From Oxytricha trifallax (Eukaryota; Ciliophora; Spirotrichea; Sporadotrichida; Oxytrichidae), in the NCBI GenBank assembly GCA_000711775.1, contig ARYC01017183.1:1-64000 (forward strand): a stretch of 64,000 bases of DNA, read 5' to 3'. A program made the translations under genes and the position numbers. Position 1 is the first letter of the stretch. Every line of letters starts with the position of its first letter. Shown piece after piece: positions 35,301 to 46,300 of the stretch. The notes beneath the pieces are model-generated. The model was not told the DNA's origin. It ran no database searches and was given only the letters and a program-made list of their open reading frames with translations.

Positions 35301-38300
35301 TATGATGCAGTTGAGGCACTGTTCAGTGTGATCTTTAGAAGATGTCACGAGAAGGTAAATGCGGTATGGCTATACGGGGACCCAGATACTGGCAAGTCTA
35401 CACTGGCAAAAATGGTGGAGTAGATATTTATTACCGAGAGATTAAGAGAAGGCGACGCCAATTTCCTTGTTGATGATAGCAGACCATTCAACTTACCAGG
35501 CATTGTGATCATGAATGAGATCAACCACAAGCACTTTTTTGGTAAACGAAATATTGCCACGATGAAGCTGTTTCTTGAAGGCGAGGGCTACCCAACCAGC
35601 ATCAAGTATCAGGCCAATGAAATGAGATTTGTTGGATGCCAGGTTGTGATTACGTCGAATACCACCCCGTTTGAAAAGATGGAGGGCGCTGACAGAGAGG
35701 CATTCTAAACAAGAATCATGCTGGTGAATCTGAGGCTCAGCGAGGTGATCACCACTAGAACTAAGACATTCCCTTTCACGACTATTCAACTGGCCAAATA
35801 CTTTCGCAAGAGACTACAGGACGAAGGAGTGATTGCTGGGCCGAAGAAGCAGGAGATAATCGACAATGATGCCATTGAGAATGCTGAAGACACCGCAGAG
35901 AAGACACTCGATCACGAAGACGATGAACCAAACTGATTTAAATTTGCAACTAATTAATTGCCTAATTATTAAATGTACCGTTTCTTGTCTCAATGTACTA
36001 ATCTAAAAAAACAAAAACTTTTTGTGAACCATTCGTACATTGGTACTTTTTTAAAGAATGTGTACGCCCTAATATCGTGTACTGTTTTAGATTGGTACAC
36101 AGTATTCAAGATGACACAATTACAGGGCAGTTTGCGATGGAAATTGTGAACTAATGTACTAATCGTACAAAAAAAACTTTCCACTTTTTTCAAATCAGAT
36201 CACAAACTTTTAATATTAAACTCAAATCAAATTTACGATTAAATGCTTCGCAAATATATGGCAGTTGTAATAACATAAAATACTCAAGTGCATTTGTATT
36301 TCTCTAATTTCCTCATCTTTCGTATTTTATCAATAATTAAAATTATGAGGGGCAAATTTATTATATTTTAAAGGAAATTTCTCAATATCGCTTAAGTTAT
36401 GATGTAATAATAGTATGCAGATTCTAGCTTTAAATAAAATATCACTGCTTCTCAATTAATTTTATATTAACCTGATTATTAAGTCTGTTTAATATATGGG
36501 AATTTATTATAATTATCAATGTTAGTTTCCATATTTTTTTATATTTTTAATCCTTAAGATATTAATTATTTCTTGAATTATATAAATTCTAAAAATACTG
36601 TTATTAACTTTAAATATTAAGCTTACTCTTGACTATGTTTCTGTGGTACATGTTGTCTTTGTCTTTTGATGTCATCATTTTCATTCCTTTAGTATGTAAA
36701 TTCACTCTGATGTGTTCTGGTCTGATGACCTCAGGTAAGTGTTGCAGACTATCTAGTACTTCAGATACTAAACTTATATTCTAATCCCTGTCTCTGCCTT
36801 CACCATCCATCCCTGTGCTTCTACCGCCTCTTCTCCTAGCTGCTGATCTTTATTCTTGGAGAACTTGCATGCGTCTCTCTTTAAGCTTTTCTTCGAAAAA
36901 GAAATCGTTAAGGACAGAGTGATCAAGCAATCTCTCTCTAGTTTCTGGATCTGACAATACTTTCTCAATCAGCATAGCCATTGCATCTAAAATGAAAATA
37001 AAAATTTTGAAAATACTTACTTTCATGAGCTTCTTGTTTCGCTTTAAGCTATCTTGATCTATCTACAGTAGTAGACGATCTCTGAGTTTTTCTCTAACTG
37101 CTAATACTTCCGCTATCCCCACCAGGCCCTAGTTTGCTCATGCTTACATTTGGGCTAGTATCCTAATAATCATCTCCCTTATTATTAGTGGTACTTCTAT
37201 TCAGTCCACCACCATTCTACTTATTTATCAGCAATTTTTGTATGACTTCTTTCTCCCTTGAGAACTAAATCTCCTTGCTGATGGTGTCTAGAATTTATCT
37301 ATCACCTCCAATTTACATCTTCTCAATGGCCGACTCTAGCTTCTTTTTATCATCCAAATGTCTACGGATAAGTTTTCTGTGCTTAGCAATATTATTATTA
37401 ATATTGGTGTTCAAATGAGGTGTGTCCAGCTGATGGAGGTCTGAATCTGGAGAATTGAGTTAGGAGTCCATTGAGGCTCTTAAGTTTACACTTAAAATAA
37501 ATAAAATCTATAGGTAAAGTTTCTCTATTTAAAAGAATTTTAGGAATTTTGTTATTAAACAAATTGTAAATTAAAAACTATAATTTGTTCTATTAATTAC
37601 CATTAAATACTAATTAAATGACAATTGTTTATATTTATAAATATTTTCCTGAAATTAATATATTTTTACTAATTCCTTGGCTTTAGGTGATCCAAATATC
37701 TCCTCTTCATCAGCAAATAATGAAGCACTCTTTAAGAAAGTAATCCTCTTTTTCTTAACAATATCCGATATCATAGATATATTAGACTCGTTCCTCCTAA
37801 GCATAGGCACCATGCTCTGTTTCAATTTGCTCTGTATTTAATTCAGTTTGAACGAAGAATTGGATTATGGTGATATAGGTTCTTATAATCTTAAGAGCAT
37901 ATTGGCATTATTAGGGTCATTAATTGAGAAATTGGCTTGCAATTCAGGCATCATAAGACTCTGATTATAATTTAGCTTAAGCATTGGCATATTTTCAAAG
38001 TCAATATCTTCGCTCATTTTCATGAGATTTCTATGATGCTTGCCAGCTACTTCATAAGGGGAACTTGAAGTCATGTACTCTTCTTTCTCTTCCTGAATAG
38101 TGTCATTGTCATCCTGCATATTGTTATGTTCTATAAACATTTTATTAGCTATTTATGTGGGGCTCTTTCGCAAACTATGCCCATCCAATTGCCTCAATTT
38201 AATCTCAAAAGGCTATCCATTTATTTCATTTTCCTCTATATCGCTCTCTTCGTCCATATTTTCATGCATTTCAAGCAAATTAACATCTTTTTCACTGATT

Positions 38301-40340
38301 TAAATTCCTTTCTTGGCGCTTCTTTCAACAATCTTGACTTTTTTCTCTGTGTTGTGCTATCCGCACTCATTATTCAACATGTAATAGAGATTGTTCAATT
38401 CATGCAATTCCTCATCCTGAACTAGTTTCTTAGGGTTTATTAATGTAGTACGTCTTTGGAAGTGTTTTTTAGGTAGGTTTTATTATGAAGGGTTGTTATT
38501 GCTTGATTAGGATTTTGATTGTTTGTGATTGTTTTAAGTGTTATTATTGGCGAGTTTGTGGTTGCCTTGAATTTATGCTGAATTCGCCATTTAAGCTAAT
38601 TAAAAAACTAAGTTAAATTTCATAAGCTTATCTCTTGAATCTCTCTTACAATTCACTCTATTCATCTGATCAAGATTACTGCTGTCATAGGAATCAGGTG
38701 TCCTCTAGTCACTTTCTTCAGCAATACTTCTATAATTGGTTTTAACTTTTAAACTTTATTGATTATGTGTTCCAACCGAGACCCCCCCTCCCACCACCCT
38801 CCTCCAGGCCTAAAACGAGACCCCCCTCCCACCCTAACTAGACCCCCCCTCCCACCCCAACAACATCCCTATTTATATGAAAATTTTTATTCTCAATGTT
38901 TAAATAATTTTCCTTCATGACATCTTGATATCATAATATTTCTTACACATAAAAATATTATGTTTTTTTTTCAAATATTTATCAACCTATATAATGATAC
39001 TCTCTTTTCAATTTTGGTATTTAAAAACTTTCACTCCGTCCGCCGACTATTTTAGCACATACTCCTATAGGAAAATTAATTAATCATCTATATCTCATGG
39101 GCTTGATATAATTATACGAAAAATAATCAACCGACAAGCCCTCACAAATATTATTCCTTACAATTCAAATCATTTTAATCGACAACATTCAATATAGTTT
39201 CAATAGTAGTCCCATTAATTTTTTTATTTATTTTTTTTACAATTTTACTATATATTTTATCATTATAATTCTTATAGAAATTGATTTTTTATGTAAAATG
39301 ATTATTTAATAAATAAAATTATATCTATATTATGAACTAACTGATTAATACTTTATTAAAAACATATTATATTAATATTCTTGATATTTATATTACATAA
39401 AAAATCAATTTCTATAAGAATTATAATGATAAAATATATAGTAAAATTGTAAAAAAAATAAATAAAAAAATTAATGGGACTACTATTGAAACTATATTGA
39501 ATGTTGTCGATTAAAATGATTTGAATTGTAAGGAATAATATTTGTGAGGGCTTGTCGGTTGATTATTTTTCGTATAATTATATCAAGCCCATGAGATATA
39601 GATGATTAATTAATTTTCCTATAGGAGTATGTGCTAAAATAGTCGGCGGACGGAGTGAAAGTTTTTAAATACCAAAATTGAAAAGAGAGTATCATTATAT
39701 AGGTTGATAAATATTTGAAAAAAAAACATAATATTTTTATGTGTAAGAAATATTATGATATCAAGATGTCATGAAGGAAAATTATTTAAACATTGAGAAT
39801 AAAAATTTTCATATAAATAGGGATGTTGTTGGGGTGGGAGGGGGGGTCTAGTTAGGGTGGGAGGGGGTCTCGTTTTAGGCCTGGGAGGGGGGTGGGAGGG
39901 GGGTCTCGGTTGGAACAATTATGTTTTGCTTGAATAGATGCCTATCTTTTCTAATTCTTTCTGAAATCAGTGGGCTGCATTGAGTCTGGTAGATTAGTAG
40001 TGTCGAAGAAAGAATTTATTTGATTTGATATGTAGTCGCAAAATGTCACTTAATTACTGCATAAAAAATACTGTAAGATTCCATACATAAAAAAGGTATA
40101 AAATTATTTAATAAATATTTAATTAGAATGAAGAGTCCCATTCTTTCCATGTGAATTATACACATTTTTTGCATATCCACTCATTCCAACGCTATTTTAA
40201 TCATTTATTCCAAAATCATGACTATGATTAAGATTAGATTTCAGTTAATTTGTCTGCTCAGGCATATGCTTGAACTTAGCTTTGCCTATTCTTGCTGCTG
40301 TACTGGGTCTTATTTTTATTTATTTGACAGAAGTATTCAT
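32380..40340 (-). CDS. ~1200-residue protein with p25-alpha-like C-terminal domain; one gene in four pieces
   Basis: Read on the minus strand from ATG 40340 (MNTSVKQIKIRPSTAARIGK) to TGA 32380-32382. Most of the protein is charged, Asn/Gln/Ser-rich and disordered or coiled (KEEYMTSSSPYEVAGKHHRN, NQIQSKLKQSMVPMLRRNE). Near residue 950-1010 lies KYGSSINFSKWISFTKQLRM, then FIDTVDLEKVFYEVV and MNYEDFVDGLRYLSRKM, which fits the p25-alpha (TPPP) domain: a microtubule-associated fold found in ciliates and flagellates. Pieces are joined through three large interruptions with pointers ATTATGT, AAATATTAAG and TAGCTAA (plus-strand words); each join is in frame. Introns of 34 bases (36988-37021) and 42 bases (32942-32983) have GTAAGT..AG. 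No TGA occurs between the 5' block ending at 37640 and the ATG-led block from 37473, so I treat them as one gene; two genes with an unseen stop remain possible. Identity of the p25 domain is moderately sure. Confidence 0.65.
33312..33856. mobile_element. 545 bp palindromic IES with ~200 bp arms, pointer TAGCTAA
   Basis: TAGCTAA occurs at 33312-33318 and 33857-33863. The ends are long inverted repeats of about 200 bp; the central ~140 bp is single-copy and AT-rich. Each arm itself holds a short hairpin, GGTACTCTACCGCA ... TGCGGTAGAGTACC. Excision at the pointer joins LRKFYLA to NSFIALMNDKYGSS in frame on the minus strand. No coding sequence inside, so a non-autonomous foldback element acting as IES. 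Confidence 0.8.
34098..34501. repeat. left terminal inverted repeat of the Rep element, GTAC-iteron rich
   Basis: Matches 35930-36334 in reverse complement. Nine GTAC words fall between about 34263 and 34456, most as GTACA or GTACC/GTACG (for example TGTACGA, AGTACATT, TGTACCAA, CGTACACA, GGTACATT), in both orientations. Such spaced short repeats near a Rep gene are typical of Rep-binding iterons; that role is inferred. Confidence 0.75.
34584..35936 (+). CDS. rep: Rep-like superfamily 3 helicase
   Basis: Single frame of 450 residues from ATG 34584 to TGA 35934-35936 with TAA/TAG as Gln. The C-terminal half is a superfamily 3 helicase: Walker A GDPDTGKST near residue 266, Walker B GIVIMNEIN near 304, and motif C VVITSNTTPF near 354, followed by an arginine-bearing AFQTRIMLVNL. 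Such helicases drive rolling-circle replication of small single-stranded DNA replicons. The N-terminal ~110 residues should hold the HUH nicking domain; a YxxK-like YAGK (about residue 82) and LSIHV (about 63) sit in the right order, but the HUH motif is not convincing. The tail is acidic (DAIENAEDTAEKTLDHEDDE). The last two codons and the stop lie within the right inverted repeat. The gene uses the host's code, so it is adapted to a ciliate. It is in a host gene's IES, on the opposite strand to the host gene. Confidence 0.85.
35930..36334. repeat. right terminal inverted repeat of the Rep element
   Basis: Reverse complement of 34098-34501, with the same GTAC words. It overlaps the last codons of the Rep gene. 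Confidence 0.75.
38769..39917. mobile_element. 1.15 kb foldback element with G-run ends, 7 bp target repeat ATTATGT
   Basis: Two arms of about 520-530 bp are almost perfect reverse complements around a ~100 bp AT-rich centre. The outer ~110 bp of each arm are C-rich (left) or G-rich (right): repeated blocks of the form ACCCCCCCTCCCACC, giving many runs of four or more G on one strand. ATTATGT flanks it at 38762-38768 and 39918-39924. Excision there joins QAKHNQ to QSLKVKTNYRS in frame in the p25-alpha-like gene. No coding sequence inside; a non-autonomous foldback element used as an IES. Confidence 0.8.
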
Positions 40341-40692
40341 TATTTTATTTTATAAAATTATAATAAAATAAAGACAAATCTTTAATTAATTGTTAATATA
40401 CGAAGATAAAGCAGATTATTATAATTAATGTTTTATATTTATTTCATTGTATAAAAACAAATTGATTTTAGCTTCAAATATAATTGTGTCATTAATTAAT
40501 ATTTGGTATAAGTATTGAGTAAATTAACTTTAATATCACATATTTACTTAGAAAAAAATGAAATTTAAATAAAAATTTTAGATCAATTTAGATAATTAAT
40601 AAATTAATAGAATGGTAACTCTTTAGCGTATGTAATAATTAATGCGTTCATTAATAAACAATTAATAAACAGTTCGATTACAATATTAAACT
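40341..40692. other. AT-rich divergent spacer
   Basis: Lies between the starts of the reverse-strand p25-alpha-like gene and the forward aldo-keto reductase gene, so it should hold both promoters. No specific site is recognised. Confidence 0.5.
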
Positions 40693-41574
40693 ATGGATTC
40701 AGCACCAAAGGTATTTACCAAAACTTTAAAGCTTAACAATGGAATTGAAATCCCACAGGTGGGTTTCGGTTGCTATTAAGTCGAAGATAGCGCACCATTC
40801 TACTGGGCACTCAAGTACGGGTATAAGCATCTAGACAGCGCTGCATTCTACAAGAACGAGAAGCAAGTTGGTGAAGAAGTTAAGAGAGCTTGCTAAGACT
40901 TTGGATATAAGAGAGAAGATATCTTTGTGACATCAAAGGTATTCAACGATATGCAAGGGTACGAATTGACTAAGAAATCAGTTGAGCAATCACTTGTTAA
41001 CTTTGACCTTGGCTATATTGACATGATGTTGATCCATTTCCCAGGTACCGAGGGACTTGAAAAGGATGATCCTAAGCATTTAGAAAACAGAAAGGGTTCA
41101 TGGAAAGCTCTTGAAGAATTCGTAGATGCTGGTCTCGTTAAATCAATTGGTGTGTCAAACTATAGACCCAATCACATTGAGGAGTTAATGGAGTATTCCA
41201 GAATTAAACCAGTCGTCAATTAATTTGAATTACATCCACTCTATGTAGAGCATGATACCATTGAGACTTGCAGAAAACACAATATTATCGTACAAGCTTA
41301 CTCACCATTTGCTCAATTCAAGCCTACTATTGTTGAAAATGAGGTCTTGAAGGATATTGCTGCTAAGCACAATTTGGATCTCGCCAGAGTAGTGTTATTA
41401 TGGCACATTGCTAAAGGATTCAATGTGTTACCTAAGAGTGCAACAGAAGGTAGAATCAAGAGCAACATTGAACTTGATGGTCTCTCACTCACAGATGAAG
41501 ATGTCGAAAGAATCGATGAACTTGGAAGAACCCAAAGATTCAAGGTTTGCTGGGACCCAAAAGACTACGCTTGA
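40693..41574 (+). CDS. aldo-keto reductase, IES-free and intron-free
   Basis: Complete 293-residue frame, close to the usual ~280-320 for the family. It is a TIM-barrel NADPH-dependent oxidoreductase acting on aldehydes, ketones or sugars in the cytosol. Starts IPQVGFGCYQV as expected. The catalytic tetrad is visible: Asp in HLDSAAFY, Tyr in AAFYKNEKQVG, Lys in FVTSKVF and His in MLIHFPG. The signature KSIGVSNY (with NQFELHPLY) and the cofactor-binding LPKSATEGRIKSN near the C-terminus are also present; the end VCWDPKDYA is typical. TAA/TAG encode Gln at GCYQVED and ACQDFGY. No pointer or intron interrupts it. Codons are less AT-rich than in neighbours, suggesting high expression. A diverged paralogue follows 150 bp downstream. 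Exact substrate cannot be told. Confidence 0.92.
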
Positions 41575-41725
41575 CCCTATTCAGTTCCAATCAAATTTTA
41601 AGAGAAACAAATTTACGTGTTATATTTATTTAGTTTAAGCTTATCTTAAAGATTGCTAACAATGCATGATTTTGATCATAAATATTTTTGAAAAAAAATA
41701 TTTATAAAAGTATAGTAATATAGAA

Positions 41726-43122
41726 ATGGAACAAATCTATAAGAATATATTCTAAAAATTCCTTAAACTAAATAATGGAATAGAACTTCCACAGATTGGT
41801 TTTGGAACTTATTAGATTTCTGCTCCTGAGCCTATAAAATTTGCTATTGATAGTGGATATAGACTTATAGATAGTGCAGCAGGCTATAAAAATGAGAAGA
41901 TGATTGGAAAAATAGTAAAAGAAGCAATTTAAAATGGAACAACGACAAGAGACGATATCTAGTTTATTTTAAATTTAAAATCAATAATTTTATTTGCAAT
42001 ATTTCTATGAAATTATCTTCATAACATCTAAAATACCTCCTGATTTTATGGGCAAAGAAAAATCAATAGAATGCATAAATCAATCACTTTAAAACTTCGA
42101 CCTAGACTACATAGATTTGATGCTGATCCATTACCCTGGCACTAAAGGCCTAAAATAAGACGACCCCAAAAATAAACAAAATAGAATTGAAACTTGGAAG
42201 GTTTTGGAGTCTTATGTAAAGCAAGGATCCATTATATCGATTGGATTATCAAACTTTACGAAGAACCATGTCCAAGAAATATTGGAAATATGTGAGATTA
42301 AACCTGTAGTCAATTAAATTGAAATACACCCTCTATATGTAGAGGAGGATACTATCGATTTTTGTATGTAAAACGAAATATTATTGTAGGAATACAATCA
42401 ATTTGGGAAAATGAATTAAAATCAAATTAATTAAATATTAAAATCACGACAGTTATCAAATCCAAAGAAGCTCAAAATTCAACTCGATTCTACGGTAGAT
42501 CCAGCAATTTAAGCTGGACTTTACTATTGGCAATATTCTTGAACTATTCAAGGAAGCGAGATATTATGATTTTGAGCTAACTCCCAAAAATAGTATAATC
42601 AGTTTTTCTCGCTTTGGAGAAGAGATAAAATCATTATAGCAATAACAACCACCGTCTCATTTTAATGCGCTATCCAGAGAGTATAATATTGTTAGGGTTT
42701 GGAAACATTTCCCAAAAATATAATTGAAGGTTATTAATAATTAATTAATTTTAATTTAATTCATTTTCCAAATCGAATGTATTCCTACAATAATGCAGTC
42801 TTATTCTCCATTTGCCAGATTTGATTCAAGACTGATATATAATTATTAAATTAATTTTTTTTTTCCAGTTTTATATTAACTATAGCATGATATCATGAAG
42901 AAAATTGAGAAAGATTCAGGAATACCAGTTAATAAAATCATTCTTCTCTGGCATATTTAAAAAGGATTTTTTGTACTGCCAAAGAGTGTGCATAAAGAAA
43001 GAATAATAGATAACTTTTCAATTTAAGGCTATGAATTGTCAGATTAACAAATGGAGGAGATAGATTCAATTCATAAAGAACAATAAACTAAGGTTTGCTG
43101 GGATCCTAAAGGCATTTTGTGA
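41726..43122 (+). CDS. aldo-keto reductase paralogue interrupted by IESs and a MITE
   Basis: Tandem paralogue of the gene just upstream. From ATG 41726 (MEQIYKNIFQKFLKLNNGIE) to TGA 43120-43122. Tetrad: Asp in LIDSAAGYKNE, Tyr in AAGYKNE, Lys in FITSKIPP, His in MLIHYPG; SIGLSNFTKNH and LPKSVHKERI match the family, and the end is VCWDPKGIL. A 58 bp IES, a 407 bp MITE and a further AT-rich interruption (about 42836-42890, not GT-AG) split it; the first two excisions restore frame exactly. It is more AT-rich and more diverged than its neighbour. Assembled length would be about 290 residues, so it is probably functional after DNA elimination. Confidence 0.8.
41956..42013. other. IES, 58 bp, pointer TATCT
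   Basis: TATCT occurs at 41956-41960 and 42014-42018. Removing one copy with the spacer gives RDDIFITSK, aligned with REDIFVTSK of the upstream paralogue. Confidence 0.8.
42384..42790. mobile_element. TTGTAGGAATACA MITE, 407 bp, TA flanks
   Basis: Ends TTGTAGGAATACA ... TGTATTCCTACAA, flanked by TA at 42382-42383 and 42791-42792. Removing the element and one TA joins CMQNEIL to MQSYSPFARF, aligned with CRKHNIIVQAYSPFAQF of the paralogue. Inner words such as GCGCTATCCAGAGAG recur inverted in the copy at 58425. TA target and short size suggest a non-autonomous Tc1/mariner relative. Confidence 0.85.
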
Positions 43123-43338
43123 TATATTTAATTTAAACAAAAATGAGTAATTATGATTTAATCTCTTATTTTATACCCATCATGATTAAGAATATGAAGT
43201 ATTTTTAAAAATTTTAGTTAAAATAATGTATTGTAAATGCTAAATAGTATGTTTTATACTATTTGTTTTAAGCAATTTTCTATGAATTAAATAATTTATT
43301 AAGTTAAGTTTGATTAAACTACTTATGAGTAGTCAAGA

Positions 43339-46300
43339 TCAGGCTTTGTATTCCTGGATACACTTGCCGCAGAGATCGAAATCGCAGGATCTGCAGCAGT
43401 AGGTAATTTTAATTTAAGAAAATAATATAATAACATCGTCATCTTTGTCAAACAATTTGTCTCCATTTTTGCAACCAGTAAATGTGGTTGAATTATAAGA
43501 TTAATTTTAAAGATTTTATTGCAAATGTCATAAGTTAAAGAAGCTTTTTATAGTGATTAAATAATATTTTCTCATTAATTTTTAATGATTACACTTCCAT
43601 TTTTTGTCATTGTTCTTGTATCTCTCAAGTCCCATAATTTCTGAGAACTTGACCTTGTTCATTTACTAAAATAGAGTCAAATTACTTATTAAAATATGGT
43701 ATTAATATTCTGACATCAAATCAATTTCAATTACACACGGATAAATACTTTGTATTTATTGATTTCGTGGTTATGAGCACCACTTCTTTTTTCATAACAC
43801 TCTTTGCACATATCAAAGCCGCAAATGAAGCAGTGATAAAGTACGCTATTCTCATCATCTGAAGTAAATCCTCCTACCTTTTGGACGCAGTCTACGAAGT
43901 GTCTGCCGTCGCATCTGAAACTAGACACGTTGGTGTACTCCTTGAGAGATTTCACTGACTGCATGAGAAGCATGTGCTTGTGGAGCTTGGATACAGTGTA
44001 ACTACTGTTTTTAATCTCTCTGGCTTCGATTGCTTTCTTTTCCTCTGGGCCTGTCTTTACGAGCTTCTTGATTTCTTCCTGATTAAATCAACATTTTAAA
44101 TCCTGAAAAGATCACTAAAATTGTAGATATATAGCTATAATAAAACTGATCTTACTTCATGGCCTCAATCTTATCGGCTTGTTCTTTTATGGCGTTCAAA
44201 AGGGTCTTAATGTTGGTGTGAATCTTGCCGTTATCTGCAGCCAACTCGGTTTGAACTCTGGAGAGAGCCTGCTCAATCTTCTAGACAACTGGGTCTTCGT
44301 TTGAGTAGTTAATCTTCTCTAAGTTCTCAACAACCAAGATTCATAAAAATGAGGGTAAATAATTAACTATAGATGTATTGGTTTTGTGCGGAGTAAGTTT
44401 CCTTGACTGGTCTAGGAACAAGATACATGTTCTCGTCAATAAGTTTGGCCATTTCTTGGTAGGAAGCTTGCTCGGCATTGCTGGCAACTCTAGCGTAAGT
44501 GTCTGAAATAATAGCAATCAAGAGGTTAAGCATGACAATCATATCGAGAATTGTGCAAAGGATGAAGAAAGTCCAGGCAAGGGGAACTGCGACGTCTCCG
44601 AAGGCGCTGGTGTCGAAATCACCCAAGATCATTCTGTAACCGTACATGATAGCAAGGGGGAAGTTTAATTAAATAATATAAAACAAAGTTTGAGATGAAT
44701 TGACTCTCACCTGGTTCATTTCCCATGGAAAGTTTCAAGAATATAAAAGATTAATAATGAATTTGTATGAAATATTAATAGCAAGAATAAATTATTATAA
44801 AAAGAATTATAAAATGTAATGATTTTATTTAAATGTAATTATATATTAAATTATTGTTGAATGAGTCACCAATAAAATAATTAAATATAAACCAAAAGTG
44901 ATTGCAGTCAAGAACAAGATGAGCAAGAAAATACGCATGTCAAAGATAACTTCAACGATTGCTCTAATTATAATAAATTAAAGTTTATATATTTTATATG
45001 TATATAAATTTTTAAATGTTATAAATACCCAGTTTCTTTGAAGATTCTGAGAATATAAAGGATTTTCAGCCACATGAAGAAGGTTGACAGAGCGAGGATT
45101 GTTCTGTTGAGTTCCACATTCAATTCAGCACCTTGCTTCTCAGTAAATTAGAGGATCCAGAACATTATCACACCAATTGGAGCCAACAAATCGATTTAAT
45201 ATTAAAAAATTTATTTATATCAGATGATTAATATATTATACTAATGAATGATATAAAGTAATTTCCTTTAACTAAAATATATAAGATGTAGTTCCAAATT
45301 GAGTAAACGTAAACCATGCCTTGGACCATAATTTGAGTCATTTCATAGACGAAGAAGTAAAGTGAGAAAGCCAATAAAATCAAAGAGAACAGCAAGTCAA
45401 GGATTGCCAAGCCATCATTCTGCTTTCTTCCTTCATAGATAACGTTTGTGTAGAACACGAAGCAAAGGTGGAAGGCAATGAATGGGTACACGATTAACTG
45501 AATAATTCTCTTTTTGACTAAGGGATAGTTAAAGTCGATAATTGTTTGAATGGCTTTGTTTTCAAAGTAAGTGTAGCTCTTTGCCTCTGAAAGTTGAGCG
45601 AAGAAATCCTTGAAGTCAGAACTCAAGCAGTGGTAGACTCCTGGCATGTCTAAATACTCAATTTTGAAGTTTTAGACATGAGCACCCTCAGTCATATCGT
45701 AAAGAGTGTTGTCAATAGTGTCATTCTTGTACCACAACTGGGTCACAAAGGATTCTGGATGGTTTTCTTTCAAAGGACCTCTATCAATAGTAAAAGTTTT
45801 AAAAAACGATCAATATTGCTAAAACAATAGCCTTAATTTGCTTTGTCTGGATGAATCTGGAGTTCATGTATGGTATAAACTCTGGTAGTTCATGCTCAAT
45901 GAATTAAGAGTAAAGATTTGAAATATAAAAAACTAAAGATCTTTGATCCATCTTGAGTGATGATCGATATCATAGTATGAAAGATACTTTAGCATGGTGT
46001 TTACACTCTTATAATTCTTCTTGTTGAGCATCATGTGAATAGGGGTTTCTCCCTCAAGATTTGCTAAGAATGGCATATGTACAACTACTTTTTCTTCTTT
46101 GTGACATATATCTAACAATTGTTAAAGTTGTTCTTTTTTGTCACTTACAGCGTGAAGAATTGTGTTACCGCCTGGAAGGATATTGTAAATAAGTGTCTTA
46201 AAAATAATAAATAGTCTCAATAACACCAGTACTAAGATCGTCTAGGGTAATGACATCATTTTTAAGTTAGTTAATTAAAGACCAGTGAACGAAAGTTAAA

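Larger units (their letters stand above)
34098..36334 (+). mobile_element. 2.24 kb Rep/SF3-helicase element with ~404 bp terminal inverted repeats
   Basis: Left repeat 34098-34501 and right repeat 35930-36334 are near-identical reverse complements; I see only a handful of differences, so it looks young. Between them lies a single gene for a Rep-like superfamily 3 helicase. No capsid gene, no integrase or DDE transposase and no second gene are visible. The Rep relates it to CRESS-type single-stranded DNA replicons (circovirus/geminivirus-like and their plasmid kin), an endogenous virus-like or plasmid-like fossil lineage rather than a classical cut-and-paste transposon. The coding frame looks whole in the ciliate code. 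Target duplication is not obvious. It sits inside an IES, so it should be absent from the somatic genome. Confidence 0.75.
34042..36611. other. 2.57 kb IES carrying a Rep-helicase element, pointer AAATATTAAG
   Basis: AAATATTAAG stands at 34042-34051 and 36612-36621. Joining there links IVKSKLNI to FYCINIEAIQANLNS in frame on the minus strand, so the whole block behaves as one internal eliminated sequence in the p25-alpha-like gene. The Rep element fills most of it; about 50 bp on the left and 280 bp of AT-rich DNA on the right are not part of the element's inverted repeats. Confidence 0.7.
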
